A model generated the notes under the pieces. That model worked only from the letters and a program-made list of their open reading frames with translations. It was not told the DNA's origin and did no database searches. The translations under genes were made by a program, and so were the position numbers. This document shows positions 7,840 through 15,334 of a DNA stretch of 36,008 nt, piece after piece. The stretch comes from JALHVH01 sp964544265 (GTDB lineage Bacteria > Acidobacteriota > Aminicenantia > Aminicenantales > Saccharicenantaceae): positions 1 to 36,008 of the forward strand of contig CAZJBD010000007.1 in NCBI GenBank assembly GCA_964544265.1, given 5' to 3'. Position 1 is the first letter of the stretch; the number at the start of each line of letters is the position of its first letter.

Positions 7840-8631
7840 ATGAAAGAAAAGACATACAAAACGATCGTTCTGTCGCTGGAGAGAAAGGTCGGCCGAGTCT
7901 GGTTCAATAGGCCCGAAGTCCACAACGCATTCAACATCGTCATGATTCGGGAACTCCGGGAGGCCATCCAGACTCTCGGCACGGACGAAGCTGTTCGGGT
8001 CGTCGTCCTCTCCGGTAAGGGGAAGTCATTCTGCGCGGGCGCGGATTTGAATTGGATGCGGGAGATCATCACTTATTCCTATGAGCAAAACCTCCGGGAA
8101 TCGCTCGAGCTGGCCGACTTCCTTTATGATCTTTACGCCCTTCCCAAACCGACCATTGCCCGGGTCAACGGGGCGGCTATCGGAGGCGGCGCAGGCTTCC
8201 TCTCGGCCTGTGACATCGTCGTCGCCTCGACCGATGCCCAGTTCGGCCTGAGCGAAGTGAAAATCGGCCTGGTCCCCGCCTGCATCGCCCCATATGTCGT
8301 GCGGAGGGCCGGGGAGAGCCGAGCCCGCCAGCTGTTCCTGACGGGTGAGCGGTTCGACGCCCGGCGGGCGGCGGAGATCGGCCTGGTTGACGAAGTCGCC
8401 GCGCCTGGAGAACTGGACGGAAGGGTCGATGCCGTCATCGCCCGCCTCCTGTCGTCAGGACCCGAAGCGTTGGCCTGCTCGAAGGAGCTTCTCCGGAAGG
8501 TTCCCGGTATGAGCTTTGAGGACGTCAAGCGCTTCACGGCGGAGATGATCGCCGGACTCCGGATCAGCCGGGAAGGCCAGGAGGGCATGGCCGCCTTTCT
8601 GGAAAAAAGAAAGCCAAGATGGACCGAATGA
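7840..8631 (+). CDS. liuC: Methylglutaconyl-CoA hydratase (LiuC-type enoyl-CoA hydratase)
   Basis: This 263-aa crotonase-fold protein shows the CoA-binding/oxyanion motifs GKGKSFCAGADLNWM and GAAIGGGAGF. Of the two catalytic glutamates of canonical hydratases, only the second is kept (Glu139 in FGLSEVKIGL). The first position is Gly119, as I recall it being in bacterial LiuC proteins. The run SEVKIGLVPACIAPYVV also resembles LiuC from memory. The gene lies between the two methylcrotonyl-CoA carboxylase subunit genes, as in liu operons. The reaction would be 3-methylglutaconyl-CoA + water to HMG-CoA, feeding the HMG-CoA synthase/thiolase unit at the start of the operon. A 120-bp gap precedes it and the Shine-Dalgarno match is weak (CAGG, 9 nt upstream). 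Confidence 0.82.
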   Translation: MKEKTYKTIVLSLERKVGRVWFNRPEVHNAFNIVMIRELREAIQTLGTDEAVRVVVLSGKGKSFCAGADLNWMREIITYSYEQNLRESLELADFLYDLYALPKPTIARVNGAAIGGGAGFLSACDIVVASTDAQFGLSEVKIGLVPACIAPYVVRRAGESRARQLFLTGERFDARRAAEIGLVDEVAAPGELDGRVDAVIARLLSSGPEALACSKELLRKVPGMSFEDVKRFTAEMIAGLRISREGQEGMAAFLEKRKPRWTE

Positions 8632-8649
8632 GGTCCTAGAGGAAGCGAG

Positions 8650-10176
8650 ATGTTCAAGAAGGTTTTAATCGCTAACCGAGGCGAGATCGCTGTCCGGGTG
8701 ATCAGGGCCTGCCGTGATATGGGTATTCGGACCGTGGTCGTCCATTCCGATATCGATAAGCTGAGCCTCCATGTCCAGCTCGCCGACGAAGCCGTCCTCA
8801 TCGGTCCGGCTCCCGCCACAGAGAGCTACCTCAACATGGACCGGATCATCCGAGCCGCTCATGACACGAGCTCCGAAGCGATCCATCCCGGCTATGGCTT
8901 TCTCGCGGAAAACGCGGACTTCGCCCGGCTCTGCGAGAAAGAAAACATCGTTTTCATCGGGCCCAATTCCCAAGCCTTGGCGCTCGTGGGCGACAAGGTC
9001 CGCGCCCGCGAGACGATGGCGAAAGCCGGAATCCCGATCATCCCGGGAATGGAGGCCATTTCGAGGTCCGTGACGGAATTTGAAGCCGCGGCTCGATCCA
9101 TTGGGTATCCCGTCATCGTCAAGGCTTCGGCCGGAGGCGGCGGAAAAGGGATGCGCATCGTCTGCGAGGAAAAAGATCTCAGGCCGGCGGTGGAGGCGGG
9201 GATGCGAGAAGCCAAGTCGGCGTTCGGCGATGAGTCCGTCTATCTCGAAAAATATATCGAAGAGCCCCGGCACGTTGAGTTCCAGGTCCTGGCCGACAAC
9301 GCTGGTCAAACGGTTCATCTTTTCGAGCGTGAATGCTCGATCCAAAGACGTCACCAGAAAATCGTCGAGGAAACCCCCTCGCCGGCCCTGGACCCGGAGC
9401 TTCGCGCCCGGATGGCGGAGACCGCCAAAAAGGCGATGCGGGCGGCGGGCTACAACAACGCGGGAACGGTCGAGTTCCTCCTGGACAAAGACCGCAACTT
9501 TTACTTTCTCGAAGTGAACGCCCGGCTCCAGGTCGAACATCCCGTAACCGAGCTCGTGACGGGCGTGGACCTGGTTCGCCGGCAGATCCTGATCGCGTCA
9601 GGGGAAAAATTGACTTTAAAGCAGGAGGATCTCCGCCAGAGTGGGCATGCCATCGAATGCCGGATCTACGCCGAGGATCCCGAGAACAATTTCCTTCCCT
9701 CTCCCGGCAGGATCCTGTTTCTCAAAGAACCGCAGGGCCCGGGAGTCCGCTATGACGGCGGCATCTACGGAGGCTGGGAGGTCCCGATTTATTATGATCC
9801 GATCCTGGCAAAATTGATTGTCTGGGCGGAGGACCGGGAATCGGCTTGTCGGAGGATGGCCGCCGCGCTGGACGATTTTGTGATCCTGGGAATTCACACG
9901 ACGAACGCTTTTCTTAAGGATATCATCAACCATCCGGAGTTTCGGGCCGGCCGGACAAACACGGCGTTCATTAAGAAGTATTTCGACGGATGGAAAGAGA
10001 GCGGTAAAAACGAAGATGACCTGCGATTGGTCCTGGCTGCGGCCGCTTTTGATGAAATGGCCGCGGCGACGCGGCCGGGGGGGCGGCCGGACCGGGAAAC
10101 GAAGGAAGGCGCCGCCACACCGTGGAAGACATTGGGTCACTGGAGGATCGGAGGAGCCGGGTCTCATGGAATTTGA
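8650..10176 (+). CDS. liuD: Biotin carboxylase subunit of methylcrotonyl-CoA carboxylase
   Basis: The 508-aa protein is an ATP-grasp biotin carboxylase. It has KASAGGGGKGMRIV (glycine-rich ATP loop), ECSIQRRHQKIVEE and EVNARLQVEHPVTE (metal- and bicarbonate-binding region). The reaction is ATP-driven carboxylation of biotin on the carrier protein encoded by the next gene. After the carboxylase domain (to about residue 450) there is a linker-like tail with PWKTLGHWRIGG. This resembles the linker of full-length MCC alpha chains. The frame then stops at 10174-10176, 11 bp inside the biotin-carrier gene. Together the two proteins equal one normal MCC alpha chain of about 670 aa, so this is either a genuine gene split or a frameshift. 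An acetyl-CoA carboxylase AccC would normally be shorter and paired with accB. Confidence 0.87.
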   Translation: MFKKVLIANRGEIAVRVIRACRDMGIRTVVVHSDIDKLSLHVQLADEAVLIGPAPATESYLNMDRIIRAAHDTSSEAIHPGYGFLAENADFARLCEKENIVFIGPNSQALALVGDKVRARETMAKAGIPIIPGMEAISRSVTEFEAAARSIGYPVIVKASAGGGGKGMRIVCEEKDLRPAVEAGMREAKSAFGDESVYLEKYIEEPRHVEFQVLADNAGQTVHLFERECSIQRRHQKIVEETPSPALDPELRARMAETAKKAMRAAGYNNAGTVEFLLDKDRNFYFLEVNARLQVEHPVTELVTGVDLVRRQILIASGEKLTLKQEDLRQSGHAIECRIYAEDPENNFLPSPGRILFLKEPQGPGVRYDGGIYGGWEVPIYYDPILAKLIVWAEDRESACRRMAAALDDFVILGIHTTNAFLKDIINHPEFRAGRTNTAFIKKYFDGWKESGKNEDDLRLVLAAAAFDEMAAATRPGGRPDRETKEGAATPWKTLGHWRIGGAGSHGI

Positions 10177-10672
10177 GTTTCTCATCGACGGAGCTCCCAG
10201 GAAGATTTTTCTGGAGAAAAAGGAAAACACCTACGTTATCGGGGATGGAGAGACGGCCCTGGAAGCCGAAATCAGGTCTGTTTCAGAAAACGAAATGATG
10301 TTCTTCGCAGGCGGGCGGTCCTCAAGGGTTTATATCGCCCGGGACGGAGAGAGAAGGCTCGTTTTTACAGGTGGCCGGGTCTTCGTCGTCTGTGAATCGC
10401 TTTATGAGGCTGGACATTCTCCCGGCGGGGACGAACGGACGCCCGAAGAAGGCCGGCACATCAAAGCGCCCATGCCGGGGAAAGTCATCAAGCTGAATGT
10501 GGCTCTGGGCGAAGATGTGAGGAAGAACCAAACCCTGTTGATCGTCGAAGCCATGAAGATGGAAAACGAGATCAAAGCCGCAATCGAGGGCACGGTAAAA
10601 AAAATTCATGTGGCGGCCGGAGATCTGGTCGATTCGGAAAAATCGCTCATCGAGATTGAGCCAAAACGTTAG
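10166..10672 (+). CDS. Biotin carboxyl carrier protein (C-terminal part of MCC alpha)
   Basis: Translation from the ATG at 10166 gives 168 aa. GGAGGA lies 10 nt upstream, supporting this start over frame-open positions further 5'. The first 80 residues look like the BT domain that joins carboxylase and carrier in MCC alpha chains. Residues about 98-168 are a biotinyl domain with APMPGKV and the biotinylation motif EAMKMEN, where Lys131 is the biotin attachment site. It overlaps the biotin carboxylase gene by 11 bp in the +1 frame, so the two are translationally coupled. The protein carries CO2 between the carboxylase and the beta subunit encoded upstream. Confidence 0.87.
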   Translation: MEFEFLIDGAPRKIFLEKKENTYVIGDGETALEAEIRSVSENEMMFFAGGRSSRVYIARDGERRLVFTGGRVFVVCESLYEAGHSPGGDERTPEEGRHIKAPMPGKVIKLNVALGEDVRKNQTLLIVEAMKMENEIKAAIEGTVKKIHVAAGDLVDSEKSLIEIEPKR

Positions 10673-10757
10673 GCCGAAGCCATGAAAGAACTCCGGAACA
10701 ATGTGTTTGTATTAGGTTTGCTTAAAGACTCATCCAAGAGCTGAAAAGGAGGAAAGG

Positions 10758-11900
10758 ATGGCACCTGAAACGCTGGATACCTTGAATGAATGCCGGGAAA
10801 TGGTGCGGGATTTCGCCCGTACGGAAATCGCCCCCCACGTCCGAGAATGGGACGATAAGGCCCATTTCCCCAAGGACGTCCTCCGACGGCTGGGCGGACT
10901 CGGTTTGATGGGTATCCTGATTCCAGAAGAATTCGGCGGAGCCGGGTTGACCTACCGGCACTATGTGGCGGTCCTGGAGGAACTGGGCGCCGTCGAGGGC
11001 GGCATTGCCCTCTCGGTCGCGGCGCACAACTCGCTGTGCACAAACCATATTTACTCTTACGGGACCGAAGAGGTGCGCCGTCGATGGGTGCCCCGGCTGG
11101 CGTCCGGAGAAATCATCGGCGCCTGGGGATTGACGGAACCCGAGGCCGGGTCCGACTCCGGGGCAACCAAGACCACGGCCGTCCGCGACTCAGGCGGCTG
11201 GGTCCTAAACGGAACCAAAAACTTCATCACCCATGCCGGAGCTGGCGGGATCGCAGTGGTCATGGCCAGGACGCAGCCGGGCAAAGACCATCACGGCATC
11301 TCGGCCTTCCTCGTCCCGCTCGACACCCCCGGCGTCACGGTCGGAAAACACGAAGATAAGATCGGCATGCGCGCGTCCGACACGGCGTCGTTGATCTTTG
11401 AAGACTGCCGCGTCGGAGGGGACGCTCTCTTAGGCAACGAAGGCGAGGGATTTATCCAGGCCATGGTTATCCTCGACGGCGGCCGGATTTCCATCGCCGC
11501 CCTCTCCGTGGGGATCGCCAGGGGCGCTCTCGACGCGGCCGTCGCATATGCCAAGCAGCGCCGTCAATTCGGCAAGCCCATCGCGGCTTTTCAAGGCATC
11601 CGCTTCAAGCTGGCCGACATGGCCACCCAGGTCAACGCCGCCCGGCTGCTCACCGAATGCGCGGCCGACGATAAGGACGCGGGGCGGAAGACGACCCTCA
11701 TCTCATCGCAGGCCAAGCTTTACGCTTCGGAAGTCGCCGTTCACGTGGCGGAGGAGGCCGTCCAGATCCTTGGCGGATACGGCTACTGCAAGGATTATCC
11801 CGTCGAGAAATTCTGGCGCGATTCCAAGCTGTGCACGATCGGAGAAGGCACGAGCGAGATTCAGCGCTTGGTTATCGCCCGGGAGCTCATCGGGGAATAA
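10758..11900 (+). CDS. Acyl-CoA dehydrogenase, probable isovaleryl-/short-chain type
   Basis: The 380-aa protein has the full acyl-CoA dehydrogenase fold. Motifs include WGLTEPEAGSDSGA (flavin/substrate region), RRQFGKPIAAFQ and the C-terminal GEGTSEIQRLVIARE. AAAGGAGG precedes the ATG. By context it should oxidise isovaleryl-CoA to 3-methylcrotonyl-CoA, the substrate of the carboxylase encoded just upstream. However, its catalytic base appears to be Glu363 in the C-terminal GEGTSE, the short/medium-chain dehydrogenase position. The site used by isovaleryl-CoA dehydrogenase (Glu254 in the human enzyme) is Gly here by eye. It may thus be a broad short-chain or methyl-branched enzyme recruited to this pathway. 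Electrons would go to the EtfAB encoded at 19765-21849. The gene ends 28 bp from the convergent thiolase. Confidence 0.83.
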   Translation: MAPETLDTLNECREMVRDFARTEIAPHVREWDDKAHFPKDVLRRLGGLGLMGILIPEEFGGAGLTYRHYVAVLEELGAVEGGIALSVAAHNSLCTNHIYSYGTEEVRRRWVPRLASGEIIGAWGLTEPEAGSDSGATKTTAVRDSGGWVLNGTKNFITHAGAGGIAVVMARTQPGKDHHGISAFLVPLDTPGVTVGKHEDKIGMRASDTASLIFEDCRVGGDALLGNEGEGFIQAMVILDGGRISIAALSVGIARGALDAAVAYAKQRRQFGKPIAAFQGIRFKLADMATQVNAARLLTECAADDKDAGRKTTLISSQAKLYASEVAVHVAEEAVQILGGYGYCKDYPVEKFWRDSKLCTIGEGTSEIQRLVIARELIGE

Positions 11901-11928
11901 AGATGCGGCTTATTTTCCCGATCGTCGA

Positions 11929-13176
11929 TCATTCGGCGCGGCGATAGACGATGGCCGTGACCGTTTTATCGTTTCCGCCCATGTTGACAGACAGGGCATA
12001 GGGGCGGTTCGGGGATATCGAAATTTGCCAATTTCCCGCTTTCCCCGTCAGCTGCTGCCAAATGGTAACGGCCTGCCGGACACCTGTGCCTCCCGTGGGA
12101 TGTCCCCAGCCGATCAGCCCTCCGGATGTGTTCATAGGCAAGAATCCCTGGCGCGAGGTCTTCCCGGCCGAAATAAAATCAGCCCCTTCGCCCTTCCCGG
12201 CTAGCCCGATCGCCTCTATGGATAAGAGACCCGAAATCGTAAAGCAGTCATGGCATTCCACGGTCCCCAGTTCCTGGAGAGGAATCCCCGCGCACTCCAA
12301 GGCTTTTTTCACGGCTCTGGCCGTCGTTTCGAGCTGGGTCGGATCTTCAGGAGGAATCGTCAAATCGGCCTCAGCTTGCCCCCAGCCAACGACTTCCACG
12401 GCCTCGGATTTAGGGACGCCGATCCTTTTCAAGCCTTTTTCGGAGACGATGGCGATGGCGGACCCCGCATCTGAGACTTTGGAGCAGTCAAACACATTCA
12501 AGTGGTCAACGAACGTCCGGGGATTCGGCTCTGTTAAGGCCAGGGCTTCGAGGTTTTCAACGGTATTATGGAATTCCTGGGCCGTCTCGCAGAGTCGGGC
12601 ATTTTCAATGGCGTTCCGGTACCAGCGGGCGAAAGCTCGCCGTGTTTTCTCCCGGCCATATTTTTCGAAATAAGCCCCAGCCCGGTCGCTGAAGGCCGCC
12701 GGGAAAAAATAGACGTGACCTTTCTTGCGTTCTCCCCTGAACCAGCCGGCACCGGCCAGAATGTCTGCTCCATAAATGGCCTTGACGGTGTTCTGGACTT
12801 CGACACCGATCACCAGGACGACATCGGCCGTCTCGGCGAGCACGGATTTCATTCCGACAGACAATCCCAGCCCGCCGGACCCGCAGGCCCCTTCCACCCG
12901 GCAACATGGCTTCCATTTCAGGTTATCATCCACATAAGGAATCAAAGCGGCCAGGTTGCCCTGCTTATTGAAGCGGGCGGCCATGAAATTGCTGATCACC
13001 CCCTCATCGACGTTTTCCCCGCCGCCGATTTGTTGCAAGGTCCCTTGGCCCGCTTCCCGGATGTACTCCTCCAGGCCCGGCCGGAGCTTTTTAGGATTAA
13101 ATTCCTTCCGGCCGGTTCCCAGGGAAACCGTGTTGTATCCCGCCGTCATGAAGACTTTTCGCCGGTTCTTTTTCAT
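11929..13176 (-). CDS. Thiolase, SCP2-like (acetoacetyl-CoA cleavage in the butyryl-CoA branch)
   Basis: This 415-aa thiolase has its nucleophilic Cys98 in VEGACGSGGLGL, the HDCFTISG motif, a GWGHPTGGTG loop with the catalytic His, and NMGGND near the C-terminus. It is a second SCP2-like thiolase, clearly different from the one at 4523-5677 and without an adjacent DUF35 gene. It is the last gene of the mutase operon and overlaps the 3-hydroxyacyl-CoA dehydrogenase gene by 4 bp (ATGA), with GGAGGGG 7 nt before its ATG. In that setting it would cleave acetoacetyl-CoA to two acetyl-CoA. A longer or branched 3-ketoacyl substrate remains possible. Confidence 0.83.
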   Translation of the reverse strand: MKKNRRKVFMTAGYNTVSLGTGRKEFNPKKLRPGLEEYIREAGQGTLQQIGGGENVDEGVISNFMAARFNKQGNLAALIPYVDDNLKWKPCCRVEGACGSGGLGLSVGMKSVLAETADVVLVIGVEVQNTVKAIYGADILAGAGWFRGERKKGHVYFFPAAFSDRAGAYFEKYGREKTRRAFARWYRNAIENARLCETAQEFHNTVENLEALALTEPNPRTFVDHLNVFDCSKVSDAGSAIAIVSEKGLKRIGVPKSEAVEVVGWGQAEADLTIPPEDPTQLETTARAVKKALECAGIPLQELGTVECHDCFTISGLLSIEAIGLAGKGEGADFISAGKTSRQGFLPMNTSGGLIGWGHPTGGTGVRQAVTIWQQLTGKAGNWQISISPNRPYALSVNMGGNDKTVTAIVYRRAE

Positions 13177-14525
13177 GACCTGACCCCTCCGTTAAAATAA
13201 TTGTTGATCGGGCCATAGGCATGGTAAAACCCCGTCAGCAACACCGTATTAACGTCCTCTTCCCGTTCGGCGACTTTCTCGTTGACCAGCCCAAGGCCGA
13301 TTTCCTTGGATTTTCGCCCATATCTTATGGCCAAATCCGCGCCCAGGGTCTTCATCGCTCCGAGCTCGCGGAAATAGCCCTGCAGGAAATTGGCCCTGTC
13401 GGGAAGTTGTATCACAGTTTTCCACGGCTTGGCTTGACCCGGCAGGCTGCCCAATGCTTTATCAGCCCGGCCCGCGACCTCCGAAAAGGAGGAATAGGCT
13501 TGTTTTTCAGGATCAAAAACGCCGTTGGGCCGTCCCTTTTCATATTTTAGGAATCCGTCCTTCTGGGATCCATCGGCGTACTGCCCCCCCGCAATTCCCA
13601 GGGAAATCAATTTGTCCAGGAGAGAGCTGCGGAGCCGGCCTCCGGGGAGGCGCTCATTCATCACGCCCAAGATGCATTGGCAGACGTCAAGGCCCACGTA
13701 ATCGATCAGCTGGAAGATCCCCATGGGACGGATCAGAAAATCTTGACTGACCTTATTAACCATATAGATGGCGTCGACCAGGCCGAAATCCTTAGTGAGC
13801 CGTTCGACCTCGGCGACGGCATAGAGGGCATCCCTCATGAAGTGACCGTTCCCTATGAAGCCCGCGACGTCGTGGGAAGGCACGACGGTTTTCCGCAGCT
13901 TTTTGGCGAATTGTCTGGCAAAATCCGCCAATTCGGGAAGAGTCGATTCCGCTGAAATCAATTCCACGAGTTTCTGGACGGCCGGAGGATTGTAGAAGTG
14001 AAATCCGATGAGGCGGCCGTCGAGATTCGCTTTTCCGTTCAATTCGGAAATCGGGATGGAAGACGTATTGGAAAAAAACCAGGCGTCTCGGACGTTGTGA
14101 GAAATAATCCGGGAGAGGAGATTGACTTTGAGATCCAGGTTTTCATGGATCGCTTCAAACACCAGGGTGGAGCGATATGAGGTCTCGATCTCTGTGGCCG
14201 GACGGACGATGGCCAGGACGTCCTCGATGTATTGATTGATCATATCCCTGTTTTCGATCAGGTCCTCCCGTTTTTCATAGGCTTTCCGGAGCCAAGCCGC
14301 TTTTTGTTCCGCGGCCCGCTGGACCTGAGAACGCAAGTAGGTCAACAATCCCGACAGGGCTTTCTGAGATATATCTACGGCCTGGAGAGAAAAAGTCAGG
14401 GATTCGTGACCTGGTTCCAGGCTCAGATCGGCCATTTCCATGGCCGCAAGCAGAACGATGCCCCTCCCCATTTTCCCCGCGGCCCCCAAAACGGTGACAT
14501 TTTCAAGTCGCTCGGCATAATTCAT
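13173..14525 (-). CDS. 3-Hydroxyacyl-CoA dehydrogenase, divergent long form
   Basis: At 450 aa the protein is much longer than the roughly 285-aa 3-hydroxybutyryl-CoA dehydrogenases. An N-terminal Rossmann fold begins GAAGKMGRGI (residues 14-23), a GxxGxxG pattern instead of the family's GxGxMG. LVFEAIHENLDLK and the catalytic region GFHFYNPPAVQKLVELI with His176 and Glu188 identify the family. The helical C-terminal domain is extended by about 100 residues. A long charged insertion (about 55-115) separates the nucleotide-binding strands. It should oxidise (S)-3-hydroxybutyryl-CoA to acetoacetyl-CoA with NAD+. The overlap with the following thiolase gene and 24-bp spacing from the crotonase gene place it in the beta-oxidation segment. 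The family is clear, the exact substrate less so. Confidence 0.83.
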   Translation of the reverse strand: MNYAERLENVTVLGAAGKMGRGIVLLAAMEMADLSLEPGHESLTFSLQAVDISQKALSGLLTYLRSQVQRAAEQKAAWLRKAYEKREDLIENRDMINQYIEDVLAIVRPATEIETSYRSTLVFEAIHENLDLKVNLLSRIISHNVRDAWFFSNTSSIPISELNGKANLDGRLIGFHFYNPPAVQKLVELISAESTLPELADFARQFAKKLRKTVVPSHDVAGFIGNGHFMRDALYAVAEVERLTKDFGLVDAIYMVNKVSQDFLIRPMGIFQLIDYVGLDVCQCILGVMNERLPGGRLRSSLLDKLISLGIAGGQYADGSQKDGFLKYEKGRPNGVFDPEKQAYSSFSEVAGRADKALGSLPGQAKPWKTVIQLPDRANFLQGYFRELGAMKTLGADLAIRYGRKSKEIGLGLVNEKVAEREEDVNTVLLTGFYHAYGPINNYFNGGVRS

Positions 14526-14549
14526 GGACGTCCCTCATCTCCTTCGAGG

Positions 14550-15323
14550 TCAGCTTTTCCATCGGGGTGCACGTTTTTCCAGGAAGGCCCGCATCCCCTC
14601 CGCCCCCTCGTTTTCAAAGAGCGAGCCGAACATGCTGGATTCCAGAGAGCTGCCGGCTTCGAAATCCATCAGGAATCCTTGGCGAGCGACTTGTTTGACC
14701 AGCTTAACGGCCCGGGGGCCTTTGGAAGCAATCGTTTTTGCGAGTCCGACGGCCGCCGGCATGAGCTCCTCGGGTTCTACGACTCTTTGGACCAATCCCA
14801 TGCGCAGGGCGTCTTCGGCGCCGATCAACTCCCCTGTCAAGAGTAGAAAAAGGGCGTTTCCGAGGCCGATGAGCCTGGGGAGCCTCTGGGTCGCGGCATA
14901 ACCCGGGATTACGCCCAGATTAACTTCAGGCTGGCCGAACTTGGCTTTGGCGGAGGCGATCCGGAAGTCGCAAGCCAGGGCCAGCTCGCAGCCGCCGCCG
15001 AGGGCAAAACCGTTCACCGCCGCGATGACCGGCTTTTTAAGAAGCTCCAGACTCCGGAATGTCCTCTGGCCCAGCTTGGAAAACTCTGTGGCTTGTTCCT
15101 GGCTTTTTCCAACCATTTCAGCAATATCGGCCCCCGCAACGAACGCCTTGCCTTCGCCCGTAATAATCAGGACTTTGATGTCATCCCGGGCGCTGACCTC
15201 AGCGATGAGATTGTCCATTTCCTGGAAGAACCGCGAATTCAGGGCGTTTAGGGCCTGCGGCCTGGAGATCGTGATAGTAGCGATACCTTCCGTCACTTCC
15301 ATTTTCAGAATTTCGTACGGCAT
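14550..15323 (-). CDS. Enoyl-CoA hydratase (crotonase)
   Basis: The 257-aa protein is a canonical crotonase. GKAFVAGADIAEM forms the oxyanion loop, and both catalytic glutamates are present: Glu113 in GGGCELALACD and Glu133 in FGQPEVNLG. AAGGAGG lies 7 nt before the ATG. It lies 11 bp after the acyl-CoA dehydrogenase gene and 24 bp before the 3-hydroxyacyl-CoA dehydrogenase gene. In this operon it hydrates crotonyl-CoA to 3-hydroxybutyryl-CoA. In contrast to the LiuC-type protein at 7840-8631, which lacks the first Glu, this one looks like an ordinary straight-chain hydratase. That fits a butyryl-CoA branch after carbon-skeleton rearrangement. Confidence 0.88.
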   Translation of the reverse strand: MPYEILKMEVTEGIATITISRPQALNALNSRFFQEMDNLIAEVSARDDIKVLIITGEGKAFVAGADIAEMVGKSQEQATEFSKLGQRTFRSLELLKKPVIAAVNGFALGGGCELALACDFRIASAKAKFGQPEVNLGVIPGYAATQRLPRLIGLGNALFLLLTGELIGAEDALRMGLVQRVVEPEELMPAAVGLAKTIASKGPRAVKLVKQVARQGFLMDFEAGSSLESSMFGSLFENEGAEGMRAFLEKRAPRWKS

Positions 15324-15334
15324 GCCTTTCCTCC

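Noticed and set aside
7733..7843. A 36-codon ORF in the gap before liuC, ending in an ATGA overlap with its start
   Set aside because: No ribosome site, and it uses ATA, AGA, AGG and CGA codons unlike the neighbours; no family likeness. The overlap may be chance.
10016..10165. N-terminal extension of the biotin carrier protein overlapping the carboxylase gene
   Set aside because: The extra 50 residues have no domain character and GGAGGA supports the ATG at 10166.
10682..10744. A 20-codon ORF between the biotin carrier and acyl-CoA dehydrogenase genes
   Set aside because: Very short, no ribosome site and no recognisable motif; likely spacer.
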